Shown here one piece after another: positions 22,901-31,801 of a stretch of DNA of 64,000 bases. Each line of letters opens with the position of its first letter. Position 1 is the first letter of the stretch. The notes beneath the pieces were generated by a model. The model searched no databases. It was not told the DNA's origin and saw only the letters and a program-made list of their open reading frames with translations. The DNA is from Trichobilharzia szidati. Lineage: Eukaryota; Platyhelminthes; Trematoda; Strigeidida; Schistosomatidae. Position numbers and translations under genes: made by a program. The DNA lies in NCBI GenBank assembly GCA_944472155.2, contig OX235271.1, positions 125,121,329-125,185,328 on the forward strand, read 5' to 3'.

Positions 22901-23757
22901 GTCAACGAACACGGACTAACGCTCTTACATAAATTCTTATCTATCAACGACACGGCCGCTCCTGTATCTACTAAGCATACTACTTCTCGATCATTTACTC
23001 GCAACTTCGAATACATAGCCCCTTTCTCAATCGCCCCCACTAAGTCTAGGTTCATACGAAAGAAAGAACAAGCATTATACCGTCTGAAATTTTTCCTTTT
23101 CTGTCTTTCTGGGCAGTCTCTTCTCCAGTGTCCTGGCTTGCCGCATTCAAAACATCGGTTTTTTCTATTACCCAACTTTAACGCCGCCACTTCCCGCTGC
23201 AATGCTTCAATTTGCTCCTCATATTCATTTGGTTTCGGCTGCTCTATAGCGGCTACAGTCGTGCTCAGCAGCTGTCTGGTCACCTTCGCTAGTTCACTAA
23301 TATCCATCGGTTGCGTTGCGTTCACCAGTTTTAACTGCTGAGAAATGTGGTCTGGTACACTCTCGATGAATTGGGAAGATAGTAACTGCTCTTCTGATTC
23401 TTTATCCAACGTGGGAAGCGCCCGTCGAAGTAAATTCGTCAATTTCACCGCCAATACTAACGGGTCTCCATCAGGTCCCAGCCTCGTTGATCGGAACTGC
23501 TGCATCGCTAGCTGCCTGTCTGTTGCGCTGTCGAACTCCGACACCAAATTTTCAACCAATTTCTTCCAAGACACTGTGCCGTTTGACCGGTCTACGCTGT
23601 CATATGCCGCCTTCGCTCGGCCTCTCAACAGCGTCCCCAGAACAACTGCCTTCGCCGCCTGCTCCTTGACACCCACCAGCTCAGCTATGGCTTCGAAATC
23701 ACGTAGGAAGCTCCGTATGTCTCCCTCCTCAAACGCAGCTGGCCACGGGATCTTCAT
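19918..23757 (-). CDS. Gag-Pol polyprotein of the LTR retrotransposon
   Basis: Single polyprotein for reverse transcription and integration. The frame is open from 23808, but that first ATG lies inside the 5' LTR; the ATG at 23757 (MKIPWPAAFEEGD) is the first in the internal region and is preferred. Residue numbers below count from the 23808 ATG. Gag helical domain about 20-190; CCHC zinc knuckle 219-232 (CFECGKPGHWRRDC); protease DTGA at 281-284; RT about 440-620 with FDLRSGYWQIPI and the catalytic box YGDD at 574-577; RNase H 718-830 (CTDASDYAIG); integrase HHCC with His932, His936, Cys966 and Cys969; and the DDE triad Asp997, Asp1057, Glu1093. The last seven codons read into the 3' LTR. 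There is no frameshift between gag and pol, so one long product is predicted. Confidence 0.95.
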   Translation of the reverse strand: MKIPWPAAFEEGDIRSFLRDFEAIAELVGVKEQAAKAVVLGTLLRGRAKAAYDSVDRSNGTVSWKKLVENLVSEFDSATDRQLAMQQFRSTRLGPDGDPLVLAVKLTNLLRRALPTLDKESEEQLLSSQFIESVPDHISQQLKLVNATQPMDISELAKVTRQLLSTTVAAIEQPKPNEYEEQIEALQREVAALKLGNRKNRCFECGKPGHWRRDCPERQKRKNFRRYNACSFFRMNLDLVGAIEKGAMYSKLRVNDREVVCLVDTGAAVSLIDKNLCKSVSPCSLTVQTVGGHVLRITGRSNCTIVVGGCEVTFPFIVVPELQRTILGADFLREIGAIIDTQAKVVLTKYGRIKMYETSEIAAVNLSTVYNMTDLIKKYDHLFTGDGDPYGYCDKVNHEIPLTNPKVMSFTSRRIPCHLEGEVKRQVQEMLKDDIIEEADSLYNSPVLLVKKANGMYRFCVDFRQLNSMTELKPCAMPTVVETLDRLQGANVFSVFDLRSGYWQIPIKPGDRDKTAFSVGQTQYRFKRMPFGLAGAPFTFRRLMTLLLKNLKNVEVYGDDLVIYSQNENDHVNHVEAVLRRIEEFGLRVNKTKSQIAKKNVTLLGHKVGSGEIKPLPEKILTIKTIPAPNSKRKLRQFLGRAAFYSRFVKNFNEIAAPLYRLLGEPKFVWSEESQRTFDRIKHLFDHQQMTLKLPVPGRQFTVCTDASDYAIGAVLRQGDGIVEYASRVLTLTERKYSTIEKECLAMVWAVDKWRPYLLGRRFHIETDHKPLQFLKTARDPRGKLSRWMLRLQEYDFTISHVPGSENVLADLLSRPEDEPELPEVAYGVHAVEQDPLKLARKQRLDDTLNTVIQVITNGIEVDQATASKELTTLLRQRDRLRVNAYGTLTWRENDGSWLAIIPQSSRHNMIEECHQLAHTGVARTTDLLRQSMYWPGMREDVARYVLGCPRCQLMKGDRCIRPPLQSIPVTAIGDLWSVDVMGPFPQTSNGNQYLLVMTEHATRWVDAVAIPDQRAKTVTDAVVKHIVADHGVPKTILTDQGPCFESEEFTSRLQQLGIKRIRTTPYHPQTNGLTERNNRTLKEWLASKGGNWETELPLILLTHRATTQETTKKSPFQLMYGRKPRLPIHNETWPLHQKWSTTKLKAERKEAVKNVIRKQRSDVAKSQMKKKTRCITFAVGDQVKCRDRRYTVGGGPGSRKLLPKWEGPYTITKRRGQVYTIRRGDKQKRVNASQLQRWVQWDKPISNNPQLENVAPRRSERLRTKLFDGGTSVVRASC
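19940..19953 (-). promoter_or_regulatory. Putative polypurine tract
   Basis: The sense strand ACGGGGGGACGAG lies immediately upstream of the 3' LTR, is mostly purine, and is where plus-strand priming is expected. It is also translated as part of the Pol C-terminus. Confidence 0.55.
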
Positions 23758-23781
23758 TTTTCCGGAGGCAGCGACACCAAA
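23758..23781 (-). promoter_or_regulatory. Putative primer-binding site region
   Basis: Directly after the 5' LTR the sense strand reads TTTGGTGTCGCTGCCTCCGG. A TGG two bases from the LTR edge is the usual start of a tRNA 3'-end complement. The matching tRNA could not be named by eye. Confidence 0.5.
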
Positions 23782-24098
23782 TGTAACAACAGAAGACAAG
23801 GCTGGCAACAGATCAGTTTTATTACGATAACCAACATGTATTTATATGCATTTTACATACATTAATAGACTTCTGCCCGCAGAAAGAAGGCGGTCTTCTG
23901 ATTGGTTGTTTGCACACAAACGCAGTCTTCTGCTTTCTCGTTTTCTATGTTTCTCGGAAATGCGAGCCACTTGTCTGCGAATCATATTTGTCCATGTCAA
24001 GGTCAGCTGTGATTGGTCCTTGAATCAGCCTAGATTAATTTCTACCAATCAGTGTAGATCAATGTCTACCAATTGGCTAGCAGCTTGCTCTCACCACA
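23782..24098 (-). repeat. 5' LTR
   Basis: 317-bp partner of the 3' LTR. On the element's sense strand it starts TGTGGTGAGAGC and ends GTTGTTACA. It should contain the promoter; no clear TATA box was assigned. Confidence 0.97.
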
Positions 24099-24102
24099 GT
24101 AA

Positions 24103-24240
24103 GACCAGTAAAGACAGAATGTTGGGTGTGAGGATAGCAACTCCGCCCCGTAAATATAAAAGAAACCACTGTTACGGACAATTCAAAGCTGTAGCTTGAA
24201 ACCCTATGTTCCACTCGGAGCGTAAAGCAGTAAAATAAAA
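24103..24240 (+). mobile_element. SINE, 3' part
   Basis: Continues the SINE from 19622 and ends CCCTATGTTCCACTCGGAGC followed by an A-rich tail. This terminus is nearly the same as the 3' end of the RTE at 61200-61235 read on the minus strand. Bases 24099-24102 (GTAA) are the right copy of the LTR element's target-site duplication. Confidence 0.7.
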
Positions 24241-25434
24241 AGTATAACTTGAAACACATGAGAATGTATGTGTTTGAGGAAAAGGCAAGACGTCTTTCGG
24301 TTTCCAGTTAAACACTGGGCAACTGGAAAACATAAGTTCAGAGTCAGAAGTTTTATTTATCGTACTTCTTAGACGTTGGGACAGAATCCCCGTAAGAGGA
24401 TTTCCGTTGAATTGTAGGCGCTTTCTCCCCACTATTGACAGTTTATGTCTGGGACTATTATAACCTATATTGGCTTTATAAACTTGTCTGGATATCCGTT
24501 TTCGCTGAAAATATCTAGGGTGACCTTCTACTAAGTGCTAATCACCCGATCAAATTACGTTTGTATTTCATAGGTACGAGGTTGAGAAAGTATTTACACT
24601 GAGATTTGGTTTCTACCTTGCTAAATATTGTTCTTTTAATGGATCTATCCTTTCCTTTTTTTAGTGAGACGTCGAGAAAGTGGTTATTGCGTCCTTCGTA
24701 AGTGAAATGAGCTGCTGGATGAGCATTACTGAAGTGGTTCAGAATTAAATCACTACGTAGATTTTCATCGTACACTACAAAATTGTCATTCATGTAATCA
24801 CAGTACAAAAAGAAAATTCATCATTTAGTGTAAACTATGAAAATAAAGTTGTGATTAATTTGATCTATTCCATGATGCACAAATTTTTTCACCAACAATA
24901 ATCATGGTACAGTTTCATTTTAGGTATTTCTCGCTTCACTAGACTATTTTCTAGTTTCGCGAGAAATCTGTTAGCGAAAATAGTATCTAGTGGGGATCAC
25001 ATGATCACTCCATCAGCTTGTTTATATATTTCATAATTATATAGGAACTATACATTTGTTGTAAATTTAAGCAGTAGTTGCTTCAGATTAGTAATGCGCC
25101 CTTCTTTCTATAAACTGTTTGCAGATTAAGTTGACGGTTTGCACCAGAGGTACATCAGTGAATGATGATGAAGCACCAGGGGATGCCATTTGTCATTTCT
25201 GTCCAAGTATTTTTTTATTTTATCAATAAACTGAAAGGTATTCTTGACTCCGTGCTTTACAAGCTGATCAGGGGGTTGAAGTAGCTGAACCCACCGCTTT
25301 GCAGTGTTCTTTTAAGGTGATTGAGACATGTTTGGGAAGGGACGGAGTGGCACTCCTGAATTATGTAGCTTTGGTAGATGGCACACACGTGAAATGTTGC
25401 TACCTGCAGGTTTTAGGTTTTCGTATGTTTTTGA

Positions 25435-26119
25435 TGAAACAACATTTTTTACCTTATCTACAGAAAAATGGATGGTATTGCAATGGATCCCCCTTGGGTC
25501 CATTACTAGCAAACTACTTCACGGCCCACTCAATTCGTTTATTGACAATTTACAGTTGTACAAAAGATGTGTAGATGACATTTTCGTCGTTAGCGACAAA
25601 AATTAAGACCAAAATCAGTTGCTATAGATATAAACAACTTCCATCTGGCAGTAAAATTCACTCTAGAAATGGAATGCGATTCCAAAATTCCCTTTATTGA
25701 TATACAACTAACAGGATGACCTGACGAAATCTTAAGAAGGTCAATTCATAGAAAACCCACTTGGAACAGTCAACTAACAAATATCTACAGTTGGGTATCT
25801 ATTGATCGGAAACGAAATCTGATTAAATCCCTTGCAACCCGAATATGACACATCTACAGTCCTGACGTCCTGGTAGCAGAACTGTATATTCTGAAAGAAA
25901 CCTTCATTCAAAATGGATATCCACCAAGATTCATCAACAAGAATGTCACACCAAAGGTCCAGAGGAACGAAACATCACTTGTTTAAAAAAAAATACTTTA
26001 CATGGATCTGGATATCGAGGGAGATATTCCCAAGAGAAGAATTTCAACATCTTTGAAAAGAACATTCTTCGTAGCAACGCTAAGAGTAGTGCTCTCCAGT
26101 CGTCCATTAATCTGCATTG
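25435..26119 (+). pseudogene. PLE reverse-transcriptase fragment, plus strand
   Basis: Encodes NGSPLGPLLANYF, then YKRCVDDIFVV (Y-x-D-D box as CVDD), FHLAVKFTLEMECDSKIPFI, IHRKPTWNSQLTNIYSW and GDIPKRRISTSLKRTFFVAT, ending SSRPLICIDN at 26119. That is the RT palm and thumb up to just before the GIY-YIG domain. Stops are present (for example at 25604). It points away from the minus-strand PLE, so the two are head to head near 25440. It ends where the 672-bp inverted repeat begins. Confidence 0.8.
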
Positions 26120-26791
26120 ATAACAGACTAATAGCCTAATGGTTGTCGTATTCACGACATAGGATCTCTTATTAAGCACAATGATGGCCCCACTAAACAT
26201 TAATAAAAAAGTATCAGTTATCCGTAGCATCCTGAACAAGTTAGTTCCCTGACTAGTCTCATCACCAGTTTCTTTAGGAAATGCTGAAAACAGTCAATTT
26301 TCCCAGAACCACAAATGTCTACAGCTTATACAAAATTTAATAACAAAATTAATAACTTTAACTCCTGATAACATTTGTAATCCTTAGAACTCTTAGATAA
26401 TTTGATGTTTTTCTTTGTTTCTACGTGCATGCTAATCACAACTCACTCATCAAACTATTTATTCATCTTACTACACAACTGCGTTACGCTTATTCAACTT
26501 CTTTTGTGTGTTGATTAACATTAATAACTATGTTTTCTGACAACAAAACACCACTGCCCTCTTACCAATCTTCACCACCACCCCACCCACTCTGAGTTAC
26601 AATTTGATTACTCACCGTCACATTTTTGAAATGTCTTGACAACGATAACCCTAACTTATTTTTATTCTTGTCGGACAAACCTAATGTACACACGCATACA
26701 AAAATAAGTATATGTAACTGCGATTGTACAGCAAAGTGAATGGATTCACCTTAAAGAGACTTTGCTGAACTACGTGTTTCGTTTCCATTAA
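26120..26791. repeat. Left arm of a 672-bp inverted repeat
   Basis: Reverse complement of 28002-28673, with no mismatch noticed over the stretches compared. Starts ATAACAGACTAATAGCC and ends GTTTCCATTAA. No open frame of note and no family recognised. Confidence 0.95.
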
Positions 26792-28001
26792 AATTAGTAA
26801 CACATATCTTTCAATACAGGAAGAAAGACCACATTTGCAGTATAAAATTATATTATTCTATTTCAAAGGTCCTCATCATCTGCAAACTACCTGAATTTGA
26901 GAAGTTGATCACTCTTCCTTCTTTATGCATGAGTTTGGTTTGAAATGTTCGATTACAGCTGTTCACTACCTTGGTAATTTGATTAGTTATCCGCATTAGT
27001 GATTTCAGCTCACTGACGAAATTTTAGTCTTATGAAATCTAAGCTATATGAACACATAAGCTATCACTGTTTCCTAGAATTTTTCTGTCTTCTCCCACTC
27101 TTTTTTTCTTTGAAAGCACATAAAGTGATAGTAACTTGAACTACATACTGTAGTGCTTACACATTTCAGATGCGTTAACTTTTATAACATGTTCTTTAGT
27201 ACCATTCAAACACTGACCTGTGTCATTTCCAATCTTTTATAATCACTGTAATTTCAGATAGTTTACAGTTGATGAGAACCTGCGAAATATAAAGATATCA
27301 TTTCATATTGCAAACTTGATCTTCCTTTCTTTATCTGTATTTGTCAAGAGAATGAAGTTTTATTTAATTTTTGAAAACACGTATTTTTAAATGGAAATTC
27401 AAAAACTACTTAGATTTCTTTTGCGAATTTTAGGTTTCATTTACATAATAAGCGTGGACATCACTTACTGGTTATGTTGATTATAAAACAGTTAACATGA
27501 TCCCAATAGCATCTTTGTGATAATTTTTATCATCCAGGTTTCTGCGAGTAATTGGCTTTGAACTTAAAATTCCATTTCGACAGTGAATCGTTGTTTCAAC
27601 CTATTGTGAGGACAATATGAATCCCTTTTGGTGCTCACTGCACTTAGATGACATTATTTCTCTGATATAAATCTACCGGTTTCATTCTCTCAGTAAATTT
27701 TGCTAAGCTTTATTATAATCGTTGTTATAGTTCCTGAGATAAACAATTAACGGAAAGGAAATTCAGTGTATTGGAAATCGGAAACTACTCATGGATGTAC
27801 TGAACATACTCCAACTTCAGAAAAATAATAAAATATTTATTGTGAAGAAAAATGAATCAACAAGACCTGAGTTGTGTATACGTCAACTAATAATAACAAC
27901 CACAACAAATGAAAGTTCAAAGCGAGAAAGTACAAAGAGAAATAACTTACTAAGGAAACTAAGAGAAAAAAAGGTATTCATGAATAATCTCCATCCATAC
28001 G
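26792..28001. other. Spacer of the 672-bp inverted repeat
   Basis: AT-rich, with no gene recognised. The frame at 27791-28042 is lysine- and asparagine-rich and runs into the right arm, so it is not considered a gene. Confidence 0.5.
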
Positions 28002-28673
28002 TTAATGGAAACGAAACACGTAGTTCAGCAAAGTCTCTTTAAGGTGAATCCATTCACTTTGCTGTACAATCGCAGTTACATATACTTATTTTTGTATGCG
28101 TGTGTACATTAGGTTTGTCCGACAAGAATAAAAATAAGTTAGGGTTATCGTTGTCAAGACATTTCAAAAATGTGACGGTGAGTAATCAAATTGTAACTCA
28201 GAGTGGGTGGGGTGGTGGTGAAGATTGGTAAGAGGGCAGTGGTGTTTTGTTGTCAGAAAACATAGTTATTAATGTTAATCAACACACAAAAGAAGTTGAA
28301 TAAGCGTAACGCAGTTGTGTAGTAAGATGAATAAATAGTTTGATGAGTGAGTTGTGATTAGCATGCACGTAGAAACAAAGAAAAACATCAAATTATCTAA
28401 GAGTTCTAAGGATTACAAATGTTATCAGGAGTTAAAGTTATTAATTTTGTTATTAAATTTTGTATAAGCTGTAGACATTTGTGGTTCTGGGAAAATTGAC
28501 TGTTTTCAGCATTTCCTAAAGAAACTGGTGATGAGACTAGTCAGGGAACTAACTTGTTCAGGATGCTACGGATAACTGATACTTTTTTATTAATGTTTAG
28601 TGGGGCCATCATTGTGCTTAATAAGAGATCCTATGTCGTGAATACGACAACCATTAGGCTATTAGTCTGTTAT
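28002..28673. repeat. Right arm of a 672-bp inverted repeat
   Basis: Partner of 26120-26791. Both arms are exactly 672 bp and are separated by a 1210-bp spacer. Confidence 0.95.
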
Positions 28674-28734
28674 TGGTTGCGTCAAAATTACTAATTGCAG
28701 TGGCGCTTTGCACGAAAAGTAATTTCTCGAAAGG

Positions 28735-28905
28735 GTGCCTAGACTTGTCTAAGCAGTGGATGCATTGATCACGTGTTTACCCTCCGTCAGTTGATTAGAT
28801 GCTGTTTTACTTATTGTTCACTCATCTCATTATCTGACCTTAGGACTGCTTTCCGTTCTTTGGAGAGAATCGAGAATTTTAAGGACATTATAGAGGTTCC
28901 GTACA
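28735..28905 (+). mobile_element. Short RTE-like RT relic
   Basis: Encodes SGCIDHVFTLRQL and, after a frame change, LSDLRTAFRSLERI. These match the intact GCIDHVFTLRQL and LDIRAAFDSLDRT of the element at 38-40 kb. Confidence 0.75.
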
Positions 28906-30117
28906 AAAATGATGCAGATGGATTGTAGGCCCAGAAGCACCTGCGACAGCTGCCTTCATCCAGCAGTTAATTCAGACTCGGTTATACGACTTCTCCACTT
29001 CACTTTAACTGCTAATGAGAACAACAGAAACAACTTTGTAGCATCTAACTAGTGGAATAAACCTAAGTTTCTAGATATTGTATGCTAATGAGGTCATTTT
29101 TGGCCAAATTCTGTTCCGTTTCTGCATGTGTAGTTAGCACTTGACACCGTTTGAAATAGGTAGATGGGATTTCAGATGGTGAAACGAATAGCAGGGAGAA
29201 ATATACCAAACCACAGTGCCTCTGACTTCCTTTAATTCTGGTTTAGTTTTCAAAAGTCGGATTATTGTTATTAATGCAATAATAATATTCTTATTATTAG
29301 TTTTTCCTTGCGTTCCAGGTACGACATTTGGCTTTTCTAGCATATCTCCGCTGCACTTAGCTGTCAGCCATCAATTTCAACTGGCTTGTACTGCACCAGT
29401 GAAATTTATCCTGTCTGAGTTGAACATGGTGGCTACTGATCGTTGGATAATCAGTGTTTGATAGTGTCAAAGTGTAAGTAATTCCGAGTTTCATCTGCCT
29501 GTGTTTGGACAGAGTGAACATCGCCATTTGATGAATGACTTCATCTCAGGACACCAGATTCAAAGCTACAAATTTAAACCACGAACTTAGCTTTGGAACG
29601 GACTCGAAGAAGCGGAAAGATATTCATCCAACTGTGCATCATGACTCCTAATGGGCTCGAGAAATCATACAACCTGCTGTCTGAAAACATAATGGAATAT
29701 CAGTTAATCGAAGTCAGTGACGAACATATTACAGTTTCCTTCTTTCTCCTATTTCTGAAAGCAGTCCAAAGTTAAGAATGGTAATTTGAATAAATATATT
29801 ATTATTAATTATTAATATAGTGGTACAGTATCAATAAGTGGGTGGCGTTTCAGCCACAGTTTACTGCTCATAATCATTGGTATGATTACGGATTATATTC
29901 TAACACAGTCCCCAAATTCTTCTCTTACCTTAATATTTATGTTTCATTTCACTTATAAACTTTGTGATTTGTGTCCTGTATATTGTTGTTGGATTGTCTT
30001 ATGTGATGTGTTTCCAGGTACCCGTAAATTGTCAATCACTAACTTAAATAGTAAATGATTCTAGTCTTTCTGCTGACATGTTTAACCATCTTAATTAGGT
30101 ATCAAGGAAGGGAATTT
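28906..30117. other. Intergenic, nothing recognised apart from an AT-rich tail
   Basis: No gene recognised. A GAATAAATATATTATTATT stretch at about 29787-29815 resembles a non-LTR element 3' tail, but no body could be attached to it. Confidence 0.4.
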
Positions 30118-30216
30118 TAGGCAGCTGGGGTAAATCGAAAGCAGTTAGCTCAGATTTCCTGTAAAAATGCCTCTAATATATGGAAACTTTTCAAAGAAAT
30201 TACTGGTGGTAAGCAG

Positions 30217-31518
30217 ATGAATAGTATTCCTTATTCCTTTGATGTGTGTACACTAAACAAGTCTTTCATACATTCTTCCACAAATGCCAAACTTTCTAGT
30301 GTTACAAGTGTTAATGAAACCTGCTTCCCTGGTTTCAATACAAATGATGTTCTAAAATATCTCCAGTCGCTGAACCCTTCTTGTAGCCTAGGTCCAGATG
30401 GTTTGCCTAGCCTTATTCTTAAAAAATGTGCAGATATCCTGTGTTATCCTCTCATGGACATATTTAATGAATCTTTTTCCAGAAATGTCGTGCCAGCCGT
30501 TTGGAAGGACATTAAAATTGTACCTATACCTAAGTCATCTACTGGAACATGTTTTAAATTTAGACCTATTGCTATTACCTCTCCTTTTCTAAAAACTATG
30601 GAAAAGTTACTCTTAATTAATCTTCAACCTTCACTTAAAGCCTTTAACGATCCCAAACAATTCGCCTATAAACACAGTAGAAGTACTTTAGATGCAGCTG
30701 CAGTCTTGTATCATAACATTGTCTCCAGTTTAGACAAGGGGGCTAAATTTGTTCGCTGCACCTTCCTAGATTACACATCTGCTTTCGACTCAGTACCTAG
30801 GGACATTTTGTTAAACAAGCTTGCTGAAACTCAAACTGACTGTTGGGTTGTCAAATGGCTGCATTCTTATTTCTCAGGAAGAAAGCAGTACACTGTATGT
30901 CAGGGGAAGTCGTCCACTTCATTGCTTACTGAGGCTGGTGTCCCTCAAGGCGCTGTCCTTTCTCCTTTTCTGTTTTCTTTCTTCTTGCATGACTTGCCTC
31001 ACTCTGATGAAATGAACTTTGTTAAGTATGCGGACGATCTAACTATTTCAATGTCTGTTAACTCCCAGCTAGACTGTACTAAGATGAACAGCTTTCTATC
31101 AGGAGTTAGCAAATGGTCTTCGTCTAATGGTCTTAAACTAAATCCTTCCAAATGTCAGACTGTTAATTTCAGTTTCCGATGTAAAAGAAAGTTAAATGAA
31201 GCTGTTGGTTCCTATGACCGTTGCAAAATTGATGATAGTGATATAGAAATCAAGTCTGAAGTTAAGTATCTTGGATTAATTCTTTCTTCTGACCTATCCT
31301 GGTCTTCCCATGTCTTAGCGATTTCTAAAAGAATATTTCGTCTGACTTTTTACATTAAGAAGTTAAGGCACTCAGGCATAACTCAACCCCTCCTCTTACA
31401 GTTTGTCAACTCGTGCATCTTACCTATTCTTCTTTACTGTTCACCCTTATTCTTTCCTGGATTGCTTAAAAAAGACTATGTCATACTTCGTAGAACTCTG
31501 AAGACTGTCAGTCAGTAG
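30217..31518 (+). CDS. Reverse transcriptase of CR1-like element
   Basis: 433 codons; the frame is open upstream to about 30118, so the ATG at 30217 is not the natural start. RT motifs in order: GPDGLPSLILKKC, FRPIAITSPFLKTMEK, FLDYTSAFDSVPRDIL (catalytic Asp), GVPQGAVLSPFLF and KYADDLTIS (catalytic YADD intact), then KYLGLILSSDLSW. It ends early at a TAG created by a 4-bp tandem duplication of CAGT. The missing C-terminus follows in the next frame. Confidence 0.9.
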   Translation: MNSIPYSFDVCTLNKSFIHSSTNAKLSSVTSVNETCFPGFNTNDVLKYLQSLNPSCSLGPDGLPSLILKKCADILCYPLMDIFNESFSRNVVPAVWKDIKIVPIPKSSTGTCFKFRPIAITSPFLKTMEKLLLINLQPSLKAFNDPKQFAYKHSRSTLDAAAVLYHNIVSSLDKGAKFVRCTFLDYTSAFDSVPRDILLNKLAETQTDCWVVKWLHSYFSGRKQYTVCQGKSSTSLLTEAGVPQGAVLSPFLFSFFLHDLPHSDEMNFVKYADDLTISMSVNSQLDCTKMNSFLSGVSKWSSSNGLKLNPSKCQTVNFSFRCKRKLNEAVGSYDRCKIDDSDIEIKSEVKYLGLILSSDLSWSSHVLAISKRIFRLTFYIKKLRHSGITQPLLLQFVNSCILPILLYCSPLFFPGLLKKDYVILRRTLKTVSQ

Positions 31519-31801
31519 GGCGAGTGGTATCCCATTGGGCCATATCGTTGACATTGTCACTGATAGGCACTTGATGTCATGCAACAAATTTGCTAAAGGA
31601 ATTTTGTCAGACTGTGAGCATCCACTTTACCCGCAGCTCCAACCTTGTGTCTCCTCAGGTAAAACAAGAAGTCTTTTCAGAAGACTTTATGCACGTACGT
31701 CTAAGTATAAAAATTCCACTATACCATATTTGGCACGTACTTTATGTGATGAAAATAGTGTTAGGCATGAACTAACTAACCTTCTTTGCACTACTAAATA
31801 A
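31519..31801 (+). pseudogene. C-terminal tail of the CR1-like RT, out of frame
   Basis: Frame 2 continues with RASGIPLGHIVDIVTDRHLM and ends TNLLCTTK before the 3' untranslated region. It belongs to the ORF that stops at 31518. Removing one CAGT unit would put the two in one frame. Confidence 0.8.

Larger units (their letters stand above)
19623..24098 (-). mobile_element. Complete Ty3/gypsy-type LTR retrotransposon
   Basis: 4476 bp with two 317-bp LTRs that look identical base for base, TG...CA termini and a 4-bp target-site duplication GTAA (19619-19622 and 24099-24102). It has one uninterrupted gag-pol frame with Gag, zinc knuckle, protease, RT, RNase H and integrase in the Ty3/gypsy order and no envelope frame. 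Identical LTRs and an intact frame mean a recent insertion. The GC content is visibly higher than that of the surroundings. Confidence 0.97.
18960..25450 (-). mobile_element. Penelope-like element, interrupted by a SINE and an LTR element
   Basis: On the minus strand from about 25450 to 24239 the RT fragments appear in order: CHLPKLHNSGVPLRPFPNMS, NTFQFIDKIK, ANRFLAKLENSLVKREIPKM (about 24950), YMNDNFVVYDEN (about 24790, the Y-x-D-D box with Asn in place of the first Asp), LNLVPMKYKRNLIG and NPLTGILSQRLRSTINKT. After the nested SINE and LTR element the PLE resumes at about 19537 with ERSKDWFKKGENKSIK, then ILSHLVEDTRY and FKVMYHIPKPLSRAVRP, the end of a GIY-YIG domain. It has many stops and indels. 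The 3' untranslated part extends to roughly 18960; this end is approximate. Confidence 0.75.

Noticed and set aside
20554..23830. Plus-strand open frames opposite the LTR element's gag-pol
   Set aside because: They lie antisense to a clearly coding frame with all retroelement domains and have no recognisable motifs; they reflect the higher GC content.
26110..28690. Target-site duplication around the 672-bp inverted repeat
   Set aside because: Flanks (TCTGCATTG on the left, TGGTTGCG on the right) share no convincing direct repeat, so DNA-transposon origin is not claimed.
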